64,000 nucleotides of DNA from Streptococcus mitis. Lineage in GTDB: Bacteria > Bacillota > Bacilli > Lactobacillales > Streptococcaceae. Shown here piece by piece: positions 1 through 10,066 of this stretch. The translations under genes and the position numbers were made by a program. A model generated the notes under the pieces. It was not told where the DNA came from. It did not search any database and worked only from the letters and a program-made list of their open reading frames with translations. The DNA lies in assembly GCF_000722705.1 (NCBI RefSeq), contig NZ_JPFW01000008.1:248001-312000 (forward strand), written 5' to 3'. How positions within the stretch are numbered: position 1 is the stretch's first letter; each line of letters begins with the position of its first letter.

Positions 1-35
1 TTTCAAAATTCAGAAAAGTATGAATAAGCTAGCAA

Positions 36-60
36 AAAGAGCTCTGAATTCGAGCTCTGT
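36..60 (-). terminator. Intrinsic terminator of the liv operon
   Basis: Read on the minus strand, AGAGCTC and GAGCTCT pair around a six-base loop and are followed by TTTT. A second hairpin (GAATGAAG paired with CTTCATTC, 61-85) lies just upstream of it. It follows the livF stop by about 230 nt and is the first convincing stop signal for the operon. Confidence 0.7.
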
Positions 61-123
61 GAATGAAGGATAGAGAGCTTCATTCTGTTTTGTTTCAATG
101 ATTAGAAGCTAACCCTCCAGTGC

Positions 124-290
124 AGATGAAAATTGCTTCGTAATCTCCATCCGCCGACTAAAACAATCCACTGGATTCTGATGATTGCTTCACAATCTCC
201 ATCCGCAACCTAAACTAGTCTCCCAGACTATGCGAAGATTGCTTACGCAATCTTCATCTACCGACTAAAACAATCCACTGGATTGTTTTA
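124..290. repeat. Three-copy hairpin repeat downstream of livF
   Basis: Three related units of about 50-57 bp lie in tandem (about 232-290, 181-231 and 128-180). On the minus strand each has a GGATTGTTTTAGTCGG-like part, then GGATGGAGATT and a short AGATTGC/GCAATC palindrome. The unit next to livF also forms a perfect AAAACAATCC/GGATTGTTTT hairpin that includes the livF stop codon. The middle unit is the most diverged. It is not a BOX element. It could act as an mRNA 3' end stabiliser or attenuator. Confidence 0.7.
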
Positions 291-998
291 GCCACCTAGA
301 TATGCTTTTCTGACTTCTTCTGATGAGGCGAGTTCTTTTCCTGTTCCTGATAGGACAATTTTTCCTGTTTCCAATACATAGCCTCGGTCAGAGATTGCAA
401 GTGCCTTATTGGCATTTTGTTCAATCAAGAGGACGGTTGTTCCTTGTTTCTGGATATCTTGAATGATATCAAAAATCTCTTGGATAAAGATTGGGGCAAG
501 TCCCATTGATGGTTCATCTAAAAGAAGAAGTTTTGGTGTTGACATAAGAGCTCGTCCCATGGCAAGCATTTGTTGTTCCCCTCCTGAAAGAGTGGCTGCA
601 TCTTGGTTCTTGCGTTCTTCAAGACGTGGGAAACGTGAGAAAACCTTCTTCAAGTTAGCTTGATTTTCTTCACGATTTTTCTTTAAGAAAGCTCCCATTT
701 CAAGATTTTCCATAACAGTCAAGCCAGGGAAGACGTGGCGTCCTTCTGGTACTTGTGAAAGACCACCTGCCACGATTTTCTGAGCTGGCATTTTTTGGAT
801 TTCTTGACCTAAAAATTCAATCTTTCCTGAACTTGGTCGAACCAAACCAGACAAGGTACGGAGAATGGTTGTCTTACCTGCACCATTGGCACCGATAAGG
901 GAAACAACTTCTCCTTCATTCACTTCAAAGCTTACATCACGGACTGCTTGGATCATACCGTAATGCACAGAAAGATTATCAACTTTTAACATAGACAT
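288..998 (-). CDS. livF: Branched-chain amino acid ABC transporter, ATPase LivF
   Basis: This is a 236-residue cytoplasmic ATPase that pairs with LivG to power uptake of leucine, isoleucine and valine through LivHM. Visible motifs are Walker A GANGAGKTT (about 37-45), signature LSGGEQQ (about 138), Walker B LLLLDEPS and the EQN switch region typical of LivF. The start was chosen because GGAGGTGAAG lies 8 nt before this ATG. The ATG overlaps the livG stop (TAATG), implying translational coupling. It is the last gene of livJHMGF. The stop codon lies inside a perfect hairpin of the downstream repeat. Confidence 0.95.
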   Translation of the reverse strand: MSMLKVDNLSVHYGMIQAVRDVSFEVNEGEVVSLIGANGAGKTTILRTLSGLVRPSSGKIEFLGQEIQKMPAQKIVAGGLSQVPEGRHVFPGLTVMENLEMGAFLKKNREENQANLKKVFSRFPRLEERKNQDAATLSGGEQQMLAMGRALMSTPKLLLLDEPSMGLAPIFIQEIFDIIQDIQKQGTTVLLIEQNANKALAISDRGYVLETGKIVLSGTGKELASSEEVRKAYLGG

Positions 999-1762
999 TA
1001 GGCTTCACCTCCTAGATAAGCTTCGATAACGCGTTTATTGGTCTTAATTTCGTCTGGAGTTCCCTGAGCAATCAAACGACCGTATTCAAGTACGTAGATA
1101 CGTTCTGTTACTTCCATAACCAGATTCATATCGTGTTCAATCAGCATGATCGTAATCTTAAATTCATCTTTGATACGACGAATTAACTCAGTCAATTCCG
1201 CTGTTTCCTGTGGATTCATACCTGCTGCTGGTTCATCCAAAAAGAGAATTTTAGGTTCCGTAGCGAGGGCACGAACAATTTCCAAACGACGTTGTTGTCC
1301 GTAGGCAAGGTTTTTAGCAAGAGTTTCTGCATCACCATCTAAATCAAAGATTTTCAGCAATTCCAAAGCTTTAGCCTTTAATTCTTTTTCACTCTTGTAA
1401 AAAGCTGGCAATCGTAAGAAACTAGCAAAAACATGTTGTTTGTGATGGTTGCCAAAGGCAATCAAAACATTGTCCAAAACGGTTAAATCTTTAAAGAGAC
1501 GGATATTTTGGAAAGTACGTCCAAGTCCCAAAGAAGCAATCTTATATGGTGCCTTTCCATTCAAAAGGTGACCATCAAGGGTAACTGTTCCCTCACTTGG
1601 TTCATAAACACCCGTCAAGAGGTTGAAAAGGGTAGTTTTACCAGCTCCGTTTGGACCGATTAGTCCAACCAATTCCCCTTCGTTCAATTCAAGAGTCACA
1701 TCTCCAACAGCTGTTAGACCGCCAAAATGTTTGGTTAACTGTTTTACTTCAAGTAATGCCAT
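998..1762 (-). CDS. livG: Branched-chain amino acid ABC transporter, ATPase LivG
   Basis: This 254-residue ATPase is the second nucleotide-binding subunit of the branched-chain amino acid importer. It shows Walker A GPNGAGKTT (about 36-44), a YGQQRRLEI signature variant, Walker B LFLDEPAAG and the switch histidine in IEHDM, all usual for LivG. The family C-terminal extension is present (about 20 residues longer than LivF). The gene is fused tightly into the operon: its ATG overlaps the livM stop and its stop overlaps the livF ATG. Confidence 0.95.
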   Translation of the reverse strand: MALLEVKQLTKHFGGLTAVGDVTLELNEGELVGLIGPNGAGKTTLFNLLTGVYEPSEGTVTLDGHLLNGKAPYKIASLGLGRTFQNIRLFKDLTVLDNVLIAFGNHHKQHVFASFLRLPAFYKSEKELKAKALELLKIFDLDGDAETLAKNLAYGQQRRLEIVRALATEPKILFLDEPAAGMNPQETAELTELIRRIKDEFKITIMLIEHDMNLVMEVTERIYVLEYGRLIAQGTPDEIKTNKRVIEAYLGGEA

Positions 1763-2718
1763 TAGTTTTGTTCCTCCTTCTTAGATTTTTTAAAGAAACG
1801 TGATAGGCTCAATTCCCATGTTCCAAGGAGTCCACCTGGTCTGAAAATCATTACCAATACCAAGGCCAAAGCGTAGATAATCATACGCACGCTAGCAACA
1901 TCTTGGAGAAGCATATTCAAAATTCCAAGAACAATAGCTGAAACAATGGCACCTGTAATGGAACCAAGTCCACCAAATACAACAATAATCAAAACATTGA
2001 TTGAGTTGATGAAGGTGTAATCTTTCGGTACAACAGAGCCGATAAATCCTGCCTGAAGTGACCCAGCAATACTTGCAGTGATGGCACCAAAGACAAAAGC
2101 GATGATTTTAATTTTAGTCGTATTAACCCCAACTGACTCAGCAGCGATTTCATCCTCACGAACAGAGAGGGTTGAACGACCAATTGGACTTCGCAAAAAG
2201 TTCAAGGTTGCAATAGTCGTAATCACGACAAAGAAATAAACCATTGGCCAAGTTGTAAAGTTTGGAATTCCCAAGATACCTGCCGCACCATTTGTAAGGC
2301 TTCCACCATTGATAATAAAGATACGGATAATTTCAGAAACACCTAGAGTCGCTACCGCAAGATAGTCTCCCTTCAAACGCAAGGTTGGAATTCCGACAAG
2401 CAAGGCAACTGCTCCTGAAAGCAAAGCACCTAAAAGCATAGCTCCAAAGAAGGCACCGTAGGTTGGTGATTTAGAACCAATAATCGCTGCTGCATAGGCA
2501 CCAATCGCCATGAAACCAGCATGACCAAGTGAAAATTGTCCTGAAAAACCAACGATTAAGTTGAGACCAACAGCAAGAATAATATTAATTCCGATTTGTT
2601 GTAAAATCTGTACATAGAATAGATTGAGCACTCCAACTGAAACCAGTACACTAATCAAGCCATAGCCAGCTAACAAAAGGAGTAACCATAGAATATTAAC
2701 TTTTAAATTTTCTTTCAT
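1762..2718 (-). CDS. livM: Branched-chain amino acid ABC transporter, permease LivM
   Basis: This 318-residue integral membrane permease forms the transport channel with LivH. The sequence has long hydrophobic segments throughout, the family's GLNLIVGFSGQFSLGHAGF region (about 52-70) and the cytoplasmic coupling-loop region around GRSTLSVREDEIAAES (about 182-197) that contacts the ATPases. The charged C-terminus (KKSKKEEQN) is cytoplasmic. It starts 3 nt after the livH stop. Confidence 0.93.
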   Translation of the reverse strand: MKENLKVNILWLLLLLAGYGLISVLVSVGVLNLFYVQILQQIGINIILAVGLNLIVGFSGQFSLGHAGFMAIGAYAAAIIGSKSPTYGAFFGAMLLGALLSGAVALLVGIPTLRLKGDYLAVATLGVSEIIRIFIINGGSLTNGAAGILGIPNFTTWPMVYFFVVITTIATLNFLRSPIGRSTLSVREDEIAAESVGVNTTKIKIIAFVFGAITASIAGSLQAGFIGSVVPKDYTFINSINVLIIVVFGGLGSITGAIVSAIVLGILNMLLQDVASVRMIIYALALVLVMIFRPGGLLGTWELSLSRFFKKSKKEEQN

Positions 2719-2721
2719 CGT

Positions 2722-3591
2722 TTACACCTTCTCTTTCACATTCTTACCAAGGATACCAGCTGGGCGGACAATCAAAATCAACAATAAGATTCCATAAACA
2801 ATGGCATCACGGAAGTCTGACATCCCAAAGGCTGTCGCAAAGGTTTCCAATAGACCAATTACAAATCCACCGAGAGCTGCACCAGGAATAATTCCGATAC
2901 CACCAAGTACTGCGGCAACGAAAGACTTAAGACCTGGAGTAACCCCCATCAAAGGCTCAAGAGAGTTATAATAGAGGGCAATCAGAACACCAGCTGCACC
3001 CGCAAGTGCTGAACCCAAAGCGAAGGTAAAGCTGATAGTACGGTTTACATTGATCCCCATCAATTGCGCTGCATCGCTATCTACGGATACCGCACGCATT
3101 GCTTTCCCCATCTTAGTCTTTTGAACAATAACTTGTAGCAAAATCATCAAAATCAAGGAAATGACCAAAATCATTAACTGTACATTCGTTAAGCTAATTG
3201 GTCCCAAATCATAGCGCACTGTTTGAATCGCTTGAGGGAAGGCACGAGTATTAGCACCAACCAGATAGACCATCCCATATTCTAATAGGAAGGAAACCCC
3301 AATAGCTGTAATCAAAACCGCAATACGAGTAGAGTGACGTAAAGGTCGGTAGGCAAGGAACTCAATCACGACACCAAGAATAGCTGTCGCTAGCATAGCT
3401 ACAATAAGAGCTACAAAGAAATTCATTTGGAAAGAATTAATCAAGAAATAACCGATAAAGGCTCCCATCATATAAATATCACCATGGGCGAAGTTGATAA
3501 GCTTGATAATTCCGTAAACCATGGTATATCCTAGGGCTAATAGCGCGTATACACTACCTAGAATCAAACCATTTACTAGTTGTTGGAGCAT
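2722..3591 (-). CDS. livH: Branched-chain amino acid ABC transporter, permease LivH
   Basis: This 289-residue membrane permease is the partner of LivM. It carries the family N-terminal MLQQLVNGLILGSVYALLA segment and the INFAHGDIYMMGAF motif, followed by about eight hydrophobic helices. I chose the ATG at 3591 because AAAGAG lies 8 nt upstream; a GTG three codons earlier would overlap that ribosome site. It is separated from livJ by 116 nt that hold two hairpins, so expression below livJ may be reduced by partial termination. Confidence 0.93.
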   Translation of the reverse strand: MLQQLVNGLILGSVYALLALGYTMVYGIIKLINFAHGDIYMMGAFIGYFLINSFQMNFFVALIVAMLATAILGVVIEFLAYRPLRHSTRIAVLITAIGVSFLLEYGMVYLVGANTRAFPQAIQTVRYDLGPISLTNVQLMILVISLILMILLQVIVQKTKMGKAMRAVSVDSDAAQLMGINVNRTISFTFALGSALAGAAGVLIALYYNSLEPLMGVTPGLKSFVAAVLGGIGIIPGAALGGFVIGLLETFATAFGMSDFRDAIVYGILLLILIVRPAGILGKNVKEKV

Positions 3592-3605
3592 AAGATTCAC
3601 TCTTT

Positions 3606-3704
3606 CTATTTATAATTTTGAGGGTTTTCCCTCACTTTTTGATAGGTTCTTAAACACCGAAACAGGGAGTGAGTCAGAGGCTCATTCCCTATTTCAACAT
3701 TTTT
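3606..3704 (-). promoter_or_regulatory. Hairpins between livJ and livH
   Basis: On the minus strand an imperfect GGGAATGAG/CTCACTCCC hairpin follows the livJ stop, then a perfect TGAGGG-AAAA-CCCTCA hairpin. Neither has a strong T-tract in the direction of livH. This arrangement commonly makes the binding protein more abundant than the permeases through partial termination or 3' end protection. That role is inferred. Confidence 0.4.
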
Positions 3705-3707
3705 CTA

Positions 3708-4868
3708 TTATGGTTTTACAACTTCTGCTGCTTCAACTTTACCATTGTTCATGGTCATCATGTAAGCAGTTTTGACTGTGTTATGGTCTGCATCGAAGCT
3801 TGTTTGACCAGTTACACCTTCAAAGTTTTTTGTTTTAGCAAGGTTATCCTTGATTTCACCAGAGTTTTTAGCACCTTTTGCAGCGTTTGCTACAAGGTGA
3901 ACTGAGTCATAAGCCAAGGCTGCAAATGTTGAAGGTTCTTCATTGTACTTAGCACGGTAAGCATCAAGGAAGGCTTTGGCTTTAGCTGAAACTTCTACAG
4001 TAGTTGAGAAGCCTGAGATAAAGTAGATGTTTGATGCTCTTTCAGCAGTTGCTTGTTGTACAAACTCTTCACCGTTAAATCCATCACCACCAACGATTGG
4101 TTTGTCAATTCCCATACCACGCGCTTGGTTTACAATTTTACCAGCTTCAGTGTAGTAACCAGGAACAATGATAGCATCAAAGTCTTTCCCTTTCATTTTT
4201 GTAAGGGCTGCTTGGAAGTCTGTATCACCTGCTACGAAAGTTTCATCTGCAACGATTTCACCCTTGTATGACTCACGGAAAGATTTAGCGATACCTTTAG
4301 CATAGTCACTAGCATTGTCAGTGTAAAGAACGACTTTCTTAGCGTTTAATTTTTCAGAAACATAGTTTGAGATAATTTTTCCTTGGAAGCTATCTTGGAA
4401 AGTTCCGATAAAGAGATAATCTTGACCTTTAGTCAATCCATCTTGAGTCGCACTTGGCGAAATCAATGGAACACCTGCTTTTGTAGCGTTCGCTACCGCG
4501 GCTGCAGTTGCACCAGATGTCGCAGGTCCTACGATTGCTGATACTTTAGATTGGGTTACAAGGTTAGTTGTTACTGAAGCAGCCTCTGCTGTTTCAGACT
4601 TGTTATCTTTATCAACTACTTCGATTTGTTTTCCGTCGACACCACCTGCAGCATTGATTTCATCAACAGCAAGTTGTGCACCTTTTTGTTCAGATGTTCC
4701 GTAGGCAGCTACGGCACCAGTTTCTTCGAAGTTAAATCCGATTTTGATTGTCTTTTCATCTACTGAGTTACCAGCAGCGTTTGACGCTCCAGACTTCACT
4801 TCTCCACAGGCTGCAAGAAGTGCTACACTTGCAAGCGCCACAAACGATAGGGCAAATTTTTTCTTCAT
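3708..4868 (-). CDS. livJ: Branched-chain amino acid ABC transporter, substrate-binding lipoprotein LivJ
   Basis: This 386-residue lipoprotein captures branched-chain amino acids outside the membrane and delivers them to LivHM. It has a lysine-rich start, a hydrophobic signal and a lipobox LLAAC, so the mature N-terminus is Cys21. The mature part is a type I periplasmic-binding fold (IGFNFEETGAVAAYG near the start; ISPSATQDGLTKG). It is the first gene of the operon, with an excellent promoter directly upstream and AAGGAGAC before the ATG. Confidence 0.95.
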   Translation of the reverse strand: MKKKFALSFVALASVALLAACGEVKSGASNAAGNSVDEKTIKIGFNFEETGAVAAYGTSEQKGAQLAVDEINAAGGVDGKQIEVVDKDNKSETAEAASVTTNLVTQSKVSAIVGPATSGATAAAVANATKAGVPLISPSATQDGLTKGQDYLFIGTFQDSFQGKIISNYVSEKLNAKKVVLYTDNASDYAKGIAKSFRESYKGEIVADETFVAGDTDFQAALTKMKGKDFDAIIVPGYYTEAGKIVNQARGMGIDKPIVGGDGFNGEEFVQQATAERASNIYFISGFSTTVEVSAKAKAFLDAYRAKYNEEPSTFAALAYDSVHLVANAAKGAKNSGEIKDNLAKTKNFEGVTGQTSFDADHNTVKTAYMMTMNNGKVEAAEVVKP

Positions 4869-4909
4869 CTTTTTTGTCTCCTTATTTCTTAAATAAATAG
4901 CATGTTAAG

Positions 4910-4938
4910 AATATACCGAATTATCAGAAAATTGTCAA
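4910..4938 (-). promoter_or_regulatory. Sigma-A promoter of the liv operon
   Basis: On the minus strand a consensus TTGACA (-35, 4933-4938) and TATATT (-10, 4910-4915) are separated by exactly 17 nt. The -35 box overlaps the stop codon of ylbG (4935-4937). Confidence 0.85.
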
Positions 4939-5222
4939 CACTTTTCTTGATTTTTTTCAATGATAACGTTTTCCTCTCGGTAAAGATTACCAACAAAGGG
5001 GGTTTCCAGCTCTTGGATATGACAAACTCTGACTTTTTTTATAAACTTTTCCTTGCTCAAGCGCCCGACCAATTGCTCCACTTCTTGAGTTGGAACATAA
5101 AGTTGCAAGTAACGATGTTTTTTAGAATGGTAACAAATATCACCGTATTCCTGTAGTTTTTTTGCATCTCGATTGTAATAAAGATAGACAATTAATCCAG
5201 AGCGTTCTGCTTTTTCAAACAT
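4935..5222 (-). CDS. ylbG: YlbG family protein (UPF0298)
   Basis: This 95-residue soluble protein matches the YlbG/UPF0298 family: the start [21 protein letters not shown], a central [11 protein letters not shown]-like stretch (here [16 protein letters not shown]) and a charged tail. The molecular function of the family is not established. It has its own likely promoter (GATATAAT, about 5250-5257) after the clpP terminator, and its stop codon is embedded in the -35 box of the liv promoter. Confidence 0.85.
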   Translation of the reverse strand: MFEKAERSGLIVYLYYNRDAKKLQEYGDICYHSKKHRYLQLYVPTQEVEQLVGRLSKEKFIKKVRVCHIQELETPFVGNLYREENVIIEKNQEKC

Positions 5223-5264
5223 GATAAATCCTCTTTCTAAGAAATCTCTCCCTATTATATCAAA

Positions 5265-5292
5265 AAAAGCAAACCCAGTCGAGTTTGCCTTC
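5265..5292 (-). terminator. Terminator after clpP
   Basis: On the minus strand GCAAAC pairs with GTTTGC across a seven-base loop and is followed by TTTTTTT, immediately before the ylbG promoter. Confidence 0.85.
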
Positions 5293-5300
5293 TATCATCA

Positions 5301-5891
5301 TTAGTTCAATGAATTGTTGGCCATGATTTCATCAATAAAGCCATATTCAAGTGTTTCTTGGGCACTCATCCAATTATCACGTTCTGCGTCTGCGTGGACT
5401 TTTTCGATTGACTGACCTGAATTTTCAGCCAAGATTTTTTCCAAAGTGTTACGAGTTTTAAGCAAGTGTTCTGCAGCGATAGCCATATCGGTTTGTTGGG
5501 TACCACCACCTGTTCCACCCATTGGTTGGTGAATCATGTATTCAGCATTTGGAAGCATGAAACGTTTGCCTTTTGCTCCACTTGATGCGATGACAGTACC
5601 CATAGATGCTGCCATACCCATAACGATGGTTTGGACATCCGCTTTGATAAAGTTCATGGTATCAACGATTGCCAAACCAGCTGAAACGGAACCACCAGGT
5701 GTATTGACATAAAGGTAAATATCTTTTGTACTATCTTGGGCATCCAAGAAAAGCAATTGGGCAATAACAGAGTTAGCCATGTTGTCTTCAACTGGACCAG
5801 TCAGCATAATGATGCGGTCTTTGAGAAGACGTGAGTAAATATCGTAGGAACGTTCTCCACGGCTTGTTTGTTCAATAACTACAGGAATCAT
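5301..5891 (-). CDS. clpP: ATP-dependent Clp protease proteolytic subunit ClpP
   Basis: This 196-residue serine protease forms the double-heptamer chamber that degrades proteins unfolded by Clp ATPases. The catalytic serine is S96 in GMAASMGT, the histidine is H121 in YMIHQPMGG, and an aspartate near 172 (ERDNW region) completes the triad. The length is typical. It is monocistronic, ending in a strong terminator, and is driven by a consensus promoter overlapped by a perfect CtsR repeat, so heat-shock derepression is expected. In pneumococcus ClpP affects competence, stress survival and virulence. Confidence 0.97.
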   Translation of the reverse strand: MIPVVIEQTSRGERSYDIYSRLLKDRIIMLTGPVEDNMANSVIAQLLFLDAQDSTKDIYLYVNTPGGSVSAGLAIVDTMNFIKADVQTIVMGMAASMGTVIASSGAKGKRFMLPNAEYMIHQPMGGTGGGTQQTDMAIAAEHLLKTRNTLEKILAENSGQSIEKVHADAERDNWMSAQETLEYGFIDEIMANNSLN

Positions 5892-5945
5892 TCATTTCTC
5901 CTTTTGAATTTTAATTTTGTTGGTCAAATGACTGAAGATAAGACT

Positions 5946-5975
5946 ATTATAATATCTTGGTCAAAAAAGGTCAAA
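5946..5975 (-). promoter_or_regulatory. clpP promoter with CtsR operator
   Basis: On the minus strand the promoter is TTGACC (-35, 5969-5974), 17 nt, then TATAAT (5946-5951). The plus strand carries the exact direct repeat GGTCAAA-AAA-GGTCAAA at 5959-5975, matching the CtsR heptad consensus with a 3-nt spacer. The operator covers the -35 box and half of the spacer, consistent with repression by CtsR. Confidence 0.9.
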
Positions 5976-6062
5976 TTTTGCTCTGTTTTCATCAGACAGA
6001 AACAAAAATTCAACCTCCTTTCACGATTGGAAATACTTTTCCAAGTCAATCTCTTTTTAATT

Positions 6063-6692
6063 TTATTTCGTACCGAACAAGCGGTCTCCAGCATCTCCAA
6101 GTCCTGGAACGATATAACCGTGTTCGTTCAAACGTTCATCCAAGGCTGCTGTAAAGATTTCTACATCTGGATGAGCTTCTTGAAGGGCTTTTACACCTTC
6201 TGGAGCAGATACGAGGCAGACAAATTTGATATTTGATGCGCCACGTTTTTTAAGGGAATCAACAGCCAAGATTGCTGAGCCACCTGTTGCCAACATTGGG
6301 TCTACGACAAAAATTTGACGTTGGTCAATATCTTCAGGCAATTTCACCAAGTACTCAACAGGTTGAAGCGTTTCTTCATCACGGTACATACCGATGTGGC
6401 CAACTTTAGCGGCTGGAACCAAGCTCAAAAGTCCATCAACCATCCCGATACCTGCACGCAAGATTGGAACGATGGCCAATTTCTTACCAGCCAATTGTTT
6501 TTGAACTGTTTTTGTAATTGGTGTTTCGATTTCCACATCTTCTAGTGGAAGATCACGAAGTACTTCATACCCCATCAACATTGCAATCTCATCTACTAGC
6601 TCACGGAAAGCTTTTGTAGAAGTATCTGTACGACGCAAGATTGACAATTTGTGTTGAATCAGTGGATGATTAATAACTTCAATTTTTCCCAT
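6063..6692 (-). CDS. upp: Uracil phosphoribosyltransferase
   Basis: This enzyme converts uracil and PRPP to UMP in pyrimidine salvage. The 209-residue protein has the PRPP-binding loop [13 protein letters not shown] (about 128-140) and the family C-terminus [15 protein letters not shown]. The start at MGKIEV was chosen over an in-frame codon 7 residues upstream because AAGGAATTCC precedes it and it matches the usual N-terminus. A likely -10 (TATAAT) lies just after the terminator of the upstream deaminase gene. Confidence 0.96.
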   Translation of the reverse strand: MGKIEVINHPLIQHKLSILRRTDTSTKAFRELVDEIAMLMGYEVLRDLPLEDVEIETPITKTVQKQLAGKKLAIVPILRAGIGMVDGLLSLVPAAKVGHIGMYRDEETLQPVEYLVKLPEDIDQRQIFVVDPMLATGGSAILAVDSLKKRGASNIKFVCLVSAPEGVKALQEAHPDVEIFTAALDERLNEHGYIVPGLGDAGDRLFGTK

Positions 6693-6733
6693 TTTTGGAA
6701 TTCCTTCTTTCAATTTATTCTTCTTATTATACC

Positions 6734-6762
6734 AAAAAACGGTTTAAAAATCTTTCTAAACC
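6734..6762 (-). terminator. Terminator after the dCMP deaminase gene
   Basis: On the minus strand GGTTTA and TAAACC pair around a ten-base loop and are followed by GTTTTTT. The stem is short and AT-rich, so it may be leaky. Confidence 0.6.
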
Positions 6763-6780
6763 ATTTGTTTTTGATAATTT

Positions 6781-7248
6781 TTACATTAAATCTGCCTCTT
6801 TAAGAGCTGCCTGTACTGTCTCAAGTGGTAGATGGGTCAATTCTGTCCCTTTTTCTTGATAAAGGTATTGGGCATAGTCGTCCATTCGGTACTGGTTGAT
6901 GTAAACTACACGCTTGCAGCCGACCTGCAGCAATTGTTTGGTACAATTCAAACAAGGAAAATGGGTTACATAGGCCGTAAAACCTTTAGGAATACCACGC
7001 TCAGCACCTTGGAGAATGGCATTAACTTCAGCGTGAAGGGTACGAACACAGTGGCCTTCAATAACCAGACATTCGTGGTCAATACAATGCTCAGTCCCAG
7101 AAACTGAACCATTGTAACCAGTGGAAATAACCTTATTATCCTTTACCAGGATTGCGCCCACTTTGGCACGTTTACAAGTGGAACGATTGGCAATCAGTAG
7201 GGCTTGAGCTGCAAAATACTCATCCCAGGCTAGTCTTTTTTCAGTCAT
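6781..7248 (-). CDS. Deoxycytidylate (dCMP) deaminase, ComEB-like
   Basis: This is a 155-residue zinc deaminase that probably makes dUMP from dCMP for dTMP synthesis. The zinc and proton-shuttle residues are seen in TLHAEVNAI (HAE, about 73) and FPCLNCTKQ (PCxxC, about 100). An additional cysteine- and histidine-rich insert (CIDHECLVIEGHC) is typical of dCMP deaminases of the ComEB type. It lies just below a TetR regulator and above upp, a pyrimidine salvage neighbour. A general cytidine deaminase is less likely given the length and inserts. Confidence 0.88.
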   Translation of the reverse strand: MTEKRLAWDEYFAAQALLIANRSTCKRAKVGAILVKDNKVISTGYNGSVSGTEHCIDHECLVIEGHCVRTLHAEVNAILQGAERGIPKGFTAYVTHFPCLNCTKQLLQVGCKRVVYINQYRMDDYAQYLYQEKGTELTHLPLETVQAALKEADLM

Positions 7249-7266
7249 ATCTCTTCTCCTTTTTCT

Positions 7267-7824
7267 CTATTTTTTAAAAAATGGTAACCGTAAGTCCGCA
7301 ATTTTTTCAGCTGGTACCTTCATGCCGTCCTTGATCCATTTTAGGAGAACAGATACAATGGCTGAACTCCAGAAGGAATGAAGATAAGAGCTGACACCTT
7401 TTGATTTTCCATGGTATTTTTCTAGAAATTCCTGCATGGCTTGGACAAAGATTTTTTCCAGATGGTAATCCAAGGCCAGTTGAATCACTCTGGCTTCCTT
7501 TCTGGCCTCGCGGAAAAGGTGAACCCAGACCAGATAAAGATCTGTCTTTAAATCGTAATGATGCAGCTGTTCCATAATATTGTGGACAGTTCGTTTAAAG
7601 ACACTCTCTAAAATTTCCTCTTTGGAATCATAATTACGATAAAAGGCCGCACGCGAAACGCCTGCACGTTTGACCAATTCAGAAATACTAATCTTGGTCA
7701 AGTCCTTTTTTTCCAAGAGCTGCAAGAGGGCTGTTTCAATAGCTTCTCTAGTTAATAAATTGGATTCTTGGTTTGATTTTCTGAGATTTTCAAGAGATTT
7801 TTCAGAGATTCTACGTTCAGACAT
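7267..7824 (-). CDS. TetR/AcrR family transcriptional regulator
   Basis: This 185-residue protein has an N-terminal TetR-type helix-turn-helix (about 25-70; ISISELVKRAGVSRAAFYRNYDSKEEI) and a C-terminal ligand or dimer domain of uncertain specificity. It is divergent from degV, with about 125 nt between them, so autoregulation and control of degV are plausible. The dCMP deaminase gene follows 18 nt downstream and may be co-transcribed. The ligand cannot be predicted from sequence. Confidence 0.85.
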   Translation of the reverse strand: MSERRISEKSLENLRKSNQESNLLTREAIETALLQLLEKKDLTKISISELVKRAGVSRAAFYRNYDSKEEILESVFKRTVHNIMEQLHHYDLKTDLYLVWVHLFREARKEARVIQLALDYHLEKIFVQAMQEFLEKYHGKSKGVSSYLHSFWSSAIVSVLLKWIKDGMKVPAEKIADLRLPFFKK

Positions 7825-7948
7825 AACATTTTCTTTCTACTTGTCACAACAGACGGATAAGGCTTTTGTTTCAAGGGCTTTCATGATATAATTGTAAAAA
7901 AAGACAGAACCTTTGTCAATGTATAAATGGCAAAGATGGAGAATTTCT

Positions 7949-8794
7949 ATGACTTGGAAGATTATTGCTGACTCTGGTTGTGATTATCGTCAACTGGCAA
8001 AACCAGCTATTGACACGACCTTTGTAAGCGTCCCCTTAACCATTCAAGTAGCTGATCAGGTCTTTGTTGATGACGCCAATCTTGATATTAACCATATGAT
8101 GGAAACCATGTATGCAACTGCAGAAGCTTCAAAATCAGCTTGTCCAAGCCCAGATGATTATTTACGAGCATTTGAAGGAGCCAAAAACATTTTCCTAGTA
8201 ACCATCACAGGTACTCTTTCTGGTAGTCACAATAGTGCTCAACTGGCTAAGAATATTTATCTTGAAGACCATCCTGACACTAAGATTCATGTGATTGATA
8301 GTTTATCTGCTGGCGGTGAGGTTGACCTACTCGTAGAAAAATTAAATGACTTGATTGACCAGGGCTTATCTTTTGAAGAAGTGGTTGAAGCTATCACTGC
8401 CTATCAAGAAAAAACCAAGTTGCTCTTTGTTCTAGCCAAAGTCGATAACTTGGTAAAAAACGGCCGTTTGAGCAAGCTTATCGGTACAGTCGTTGGCCTT
8501 CTCAACATCCGTATGGTCGGAGAAGCTAGTGAAACTGGAACCCTTGAATTACTACAGAAAGCACGAGGGCCAAAGAAATCAGTTCAGGCAGCCTATGAAG
8601 AGTTAGTAAAAGCTGGATATGCTGGCGGCCGTATTGTCATGGCTCATCGCAGCAATGAAAAATTCTGTCAACAGCTCTTAGACCTAATCCGTGAAACCTT
8701 TCCACAAGCGGATATCAAAATTCTCCCAACCTCTGGTCTTTGCAGTTTCTATGCAGAAGATGGTGGCTTGCTGATGGGATATGAAATTGACTAA
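7949..8794 (+). CDS. DegV family fatty-acid-binding protein
   Basis: This 281-residue protein matches the DegV (FakB-like) family, which binds single fatty acids for the fatty-acid kinase system. The N-terminal WKIIADSGCDY, the GTLSGSHNSA motif and the VDSLSAGG-like region (HVIDSLSAGGEV) are family signatures. The start at 7949 was chosen for its GGAGAATTTCT ribosome site; an upstream in-frame ATG lacks one. A likely promoter (TGATATAAT, about 7883-7891) lies in the gap with the divergent tetR gene. Which fatty acid it binds is unknown. Confidence 0.9.
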   Translation: MTWKIIADSGCDYRQLAKPAIDTTFVSVPLTIQVADQVFVDDANLDINHMMETMYATAEASKSACPSPDDYLRAFEGAKNIFLVTITGTLSGSHNSAQLAKNIYLEDHPDTKIHVIDSLSAGGEVDLLVEKLNDLIDQGLSFEEVVEAITAYQEKTKLLFVLAKVDNLVKNGRLSKLIGTVVGLLNIRMVGEASETGTLELLQKARGPKKSVQAAYEELVKAGYAGGRIVMAHRSNEKFCQQLLDLIRETFPQADIKILPTSGLCSFYAEDGGLLMGYEID

Positions 8795-8806
8795 TTACAT
8801 TCTTGA

Positions 8807-10029
<1,223 letters not shown>

Positions 10030-10066
10030 TTGAATGACTAAAATACCAAATAAGAAAGGAAGTCCT

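Noticed and set aside
4902-5156. Plus-strand frame opposite ylbG and the liv promoter
   Set aside because: Overlaps a supported gene and promoter on the other strand; no start signal.
5985-6030. Tiny frame of 14 codons with a good AAAGGAGG site between upp and clpP (TTG start, minus strand)
   Set aside because: Very short, ends inside the clpP operator, and no family is recognisable; reported only as noticed.
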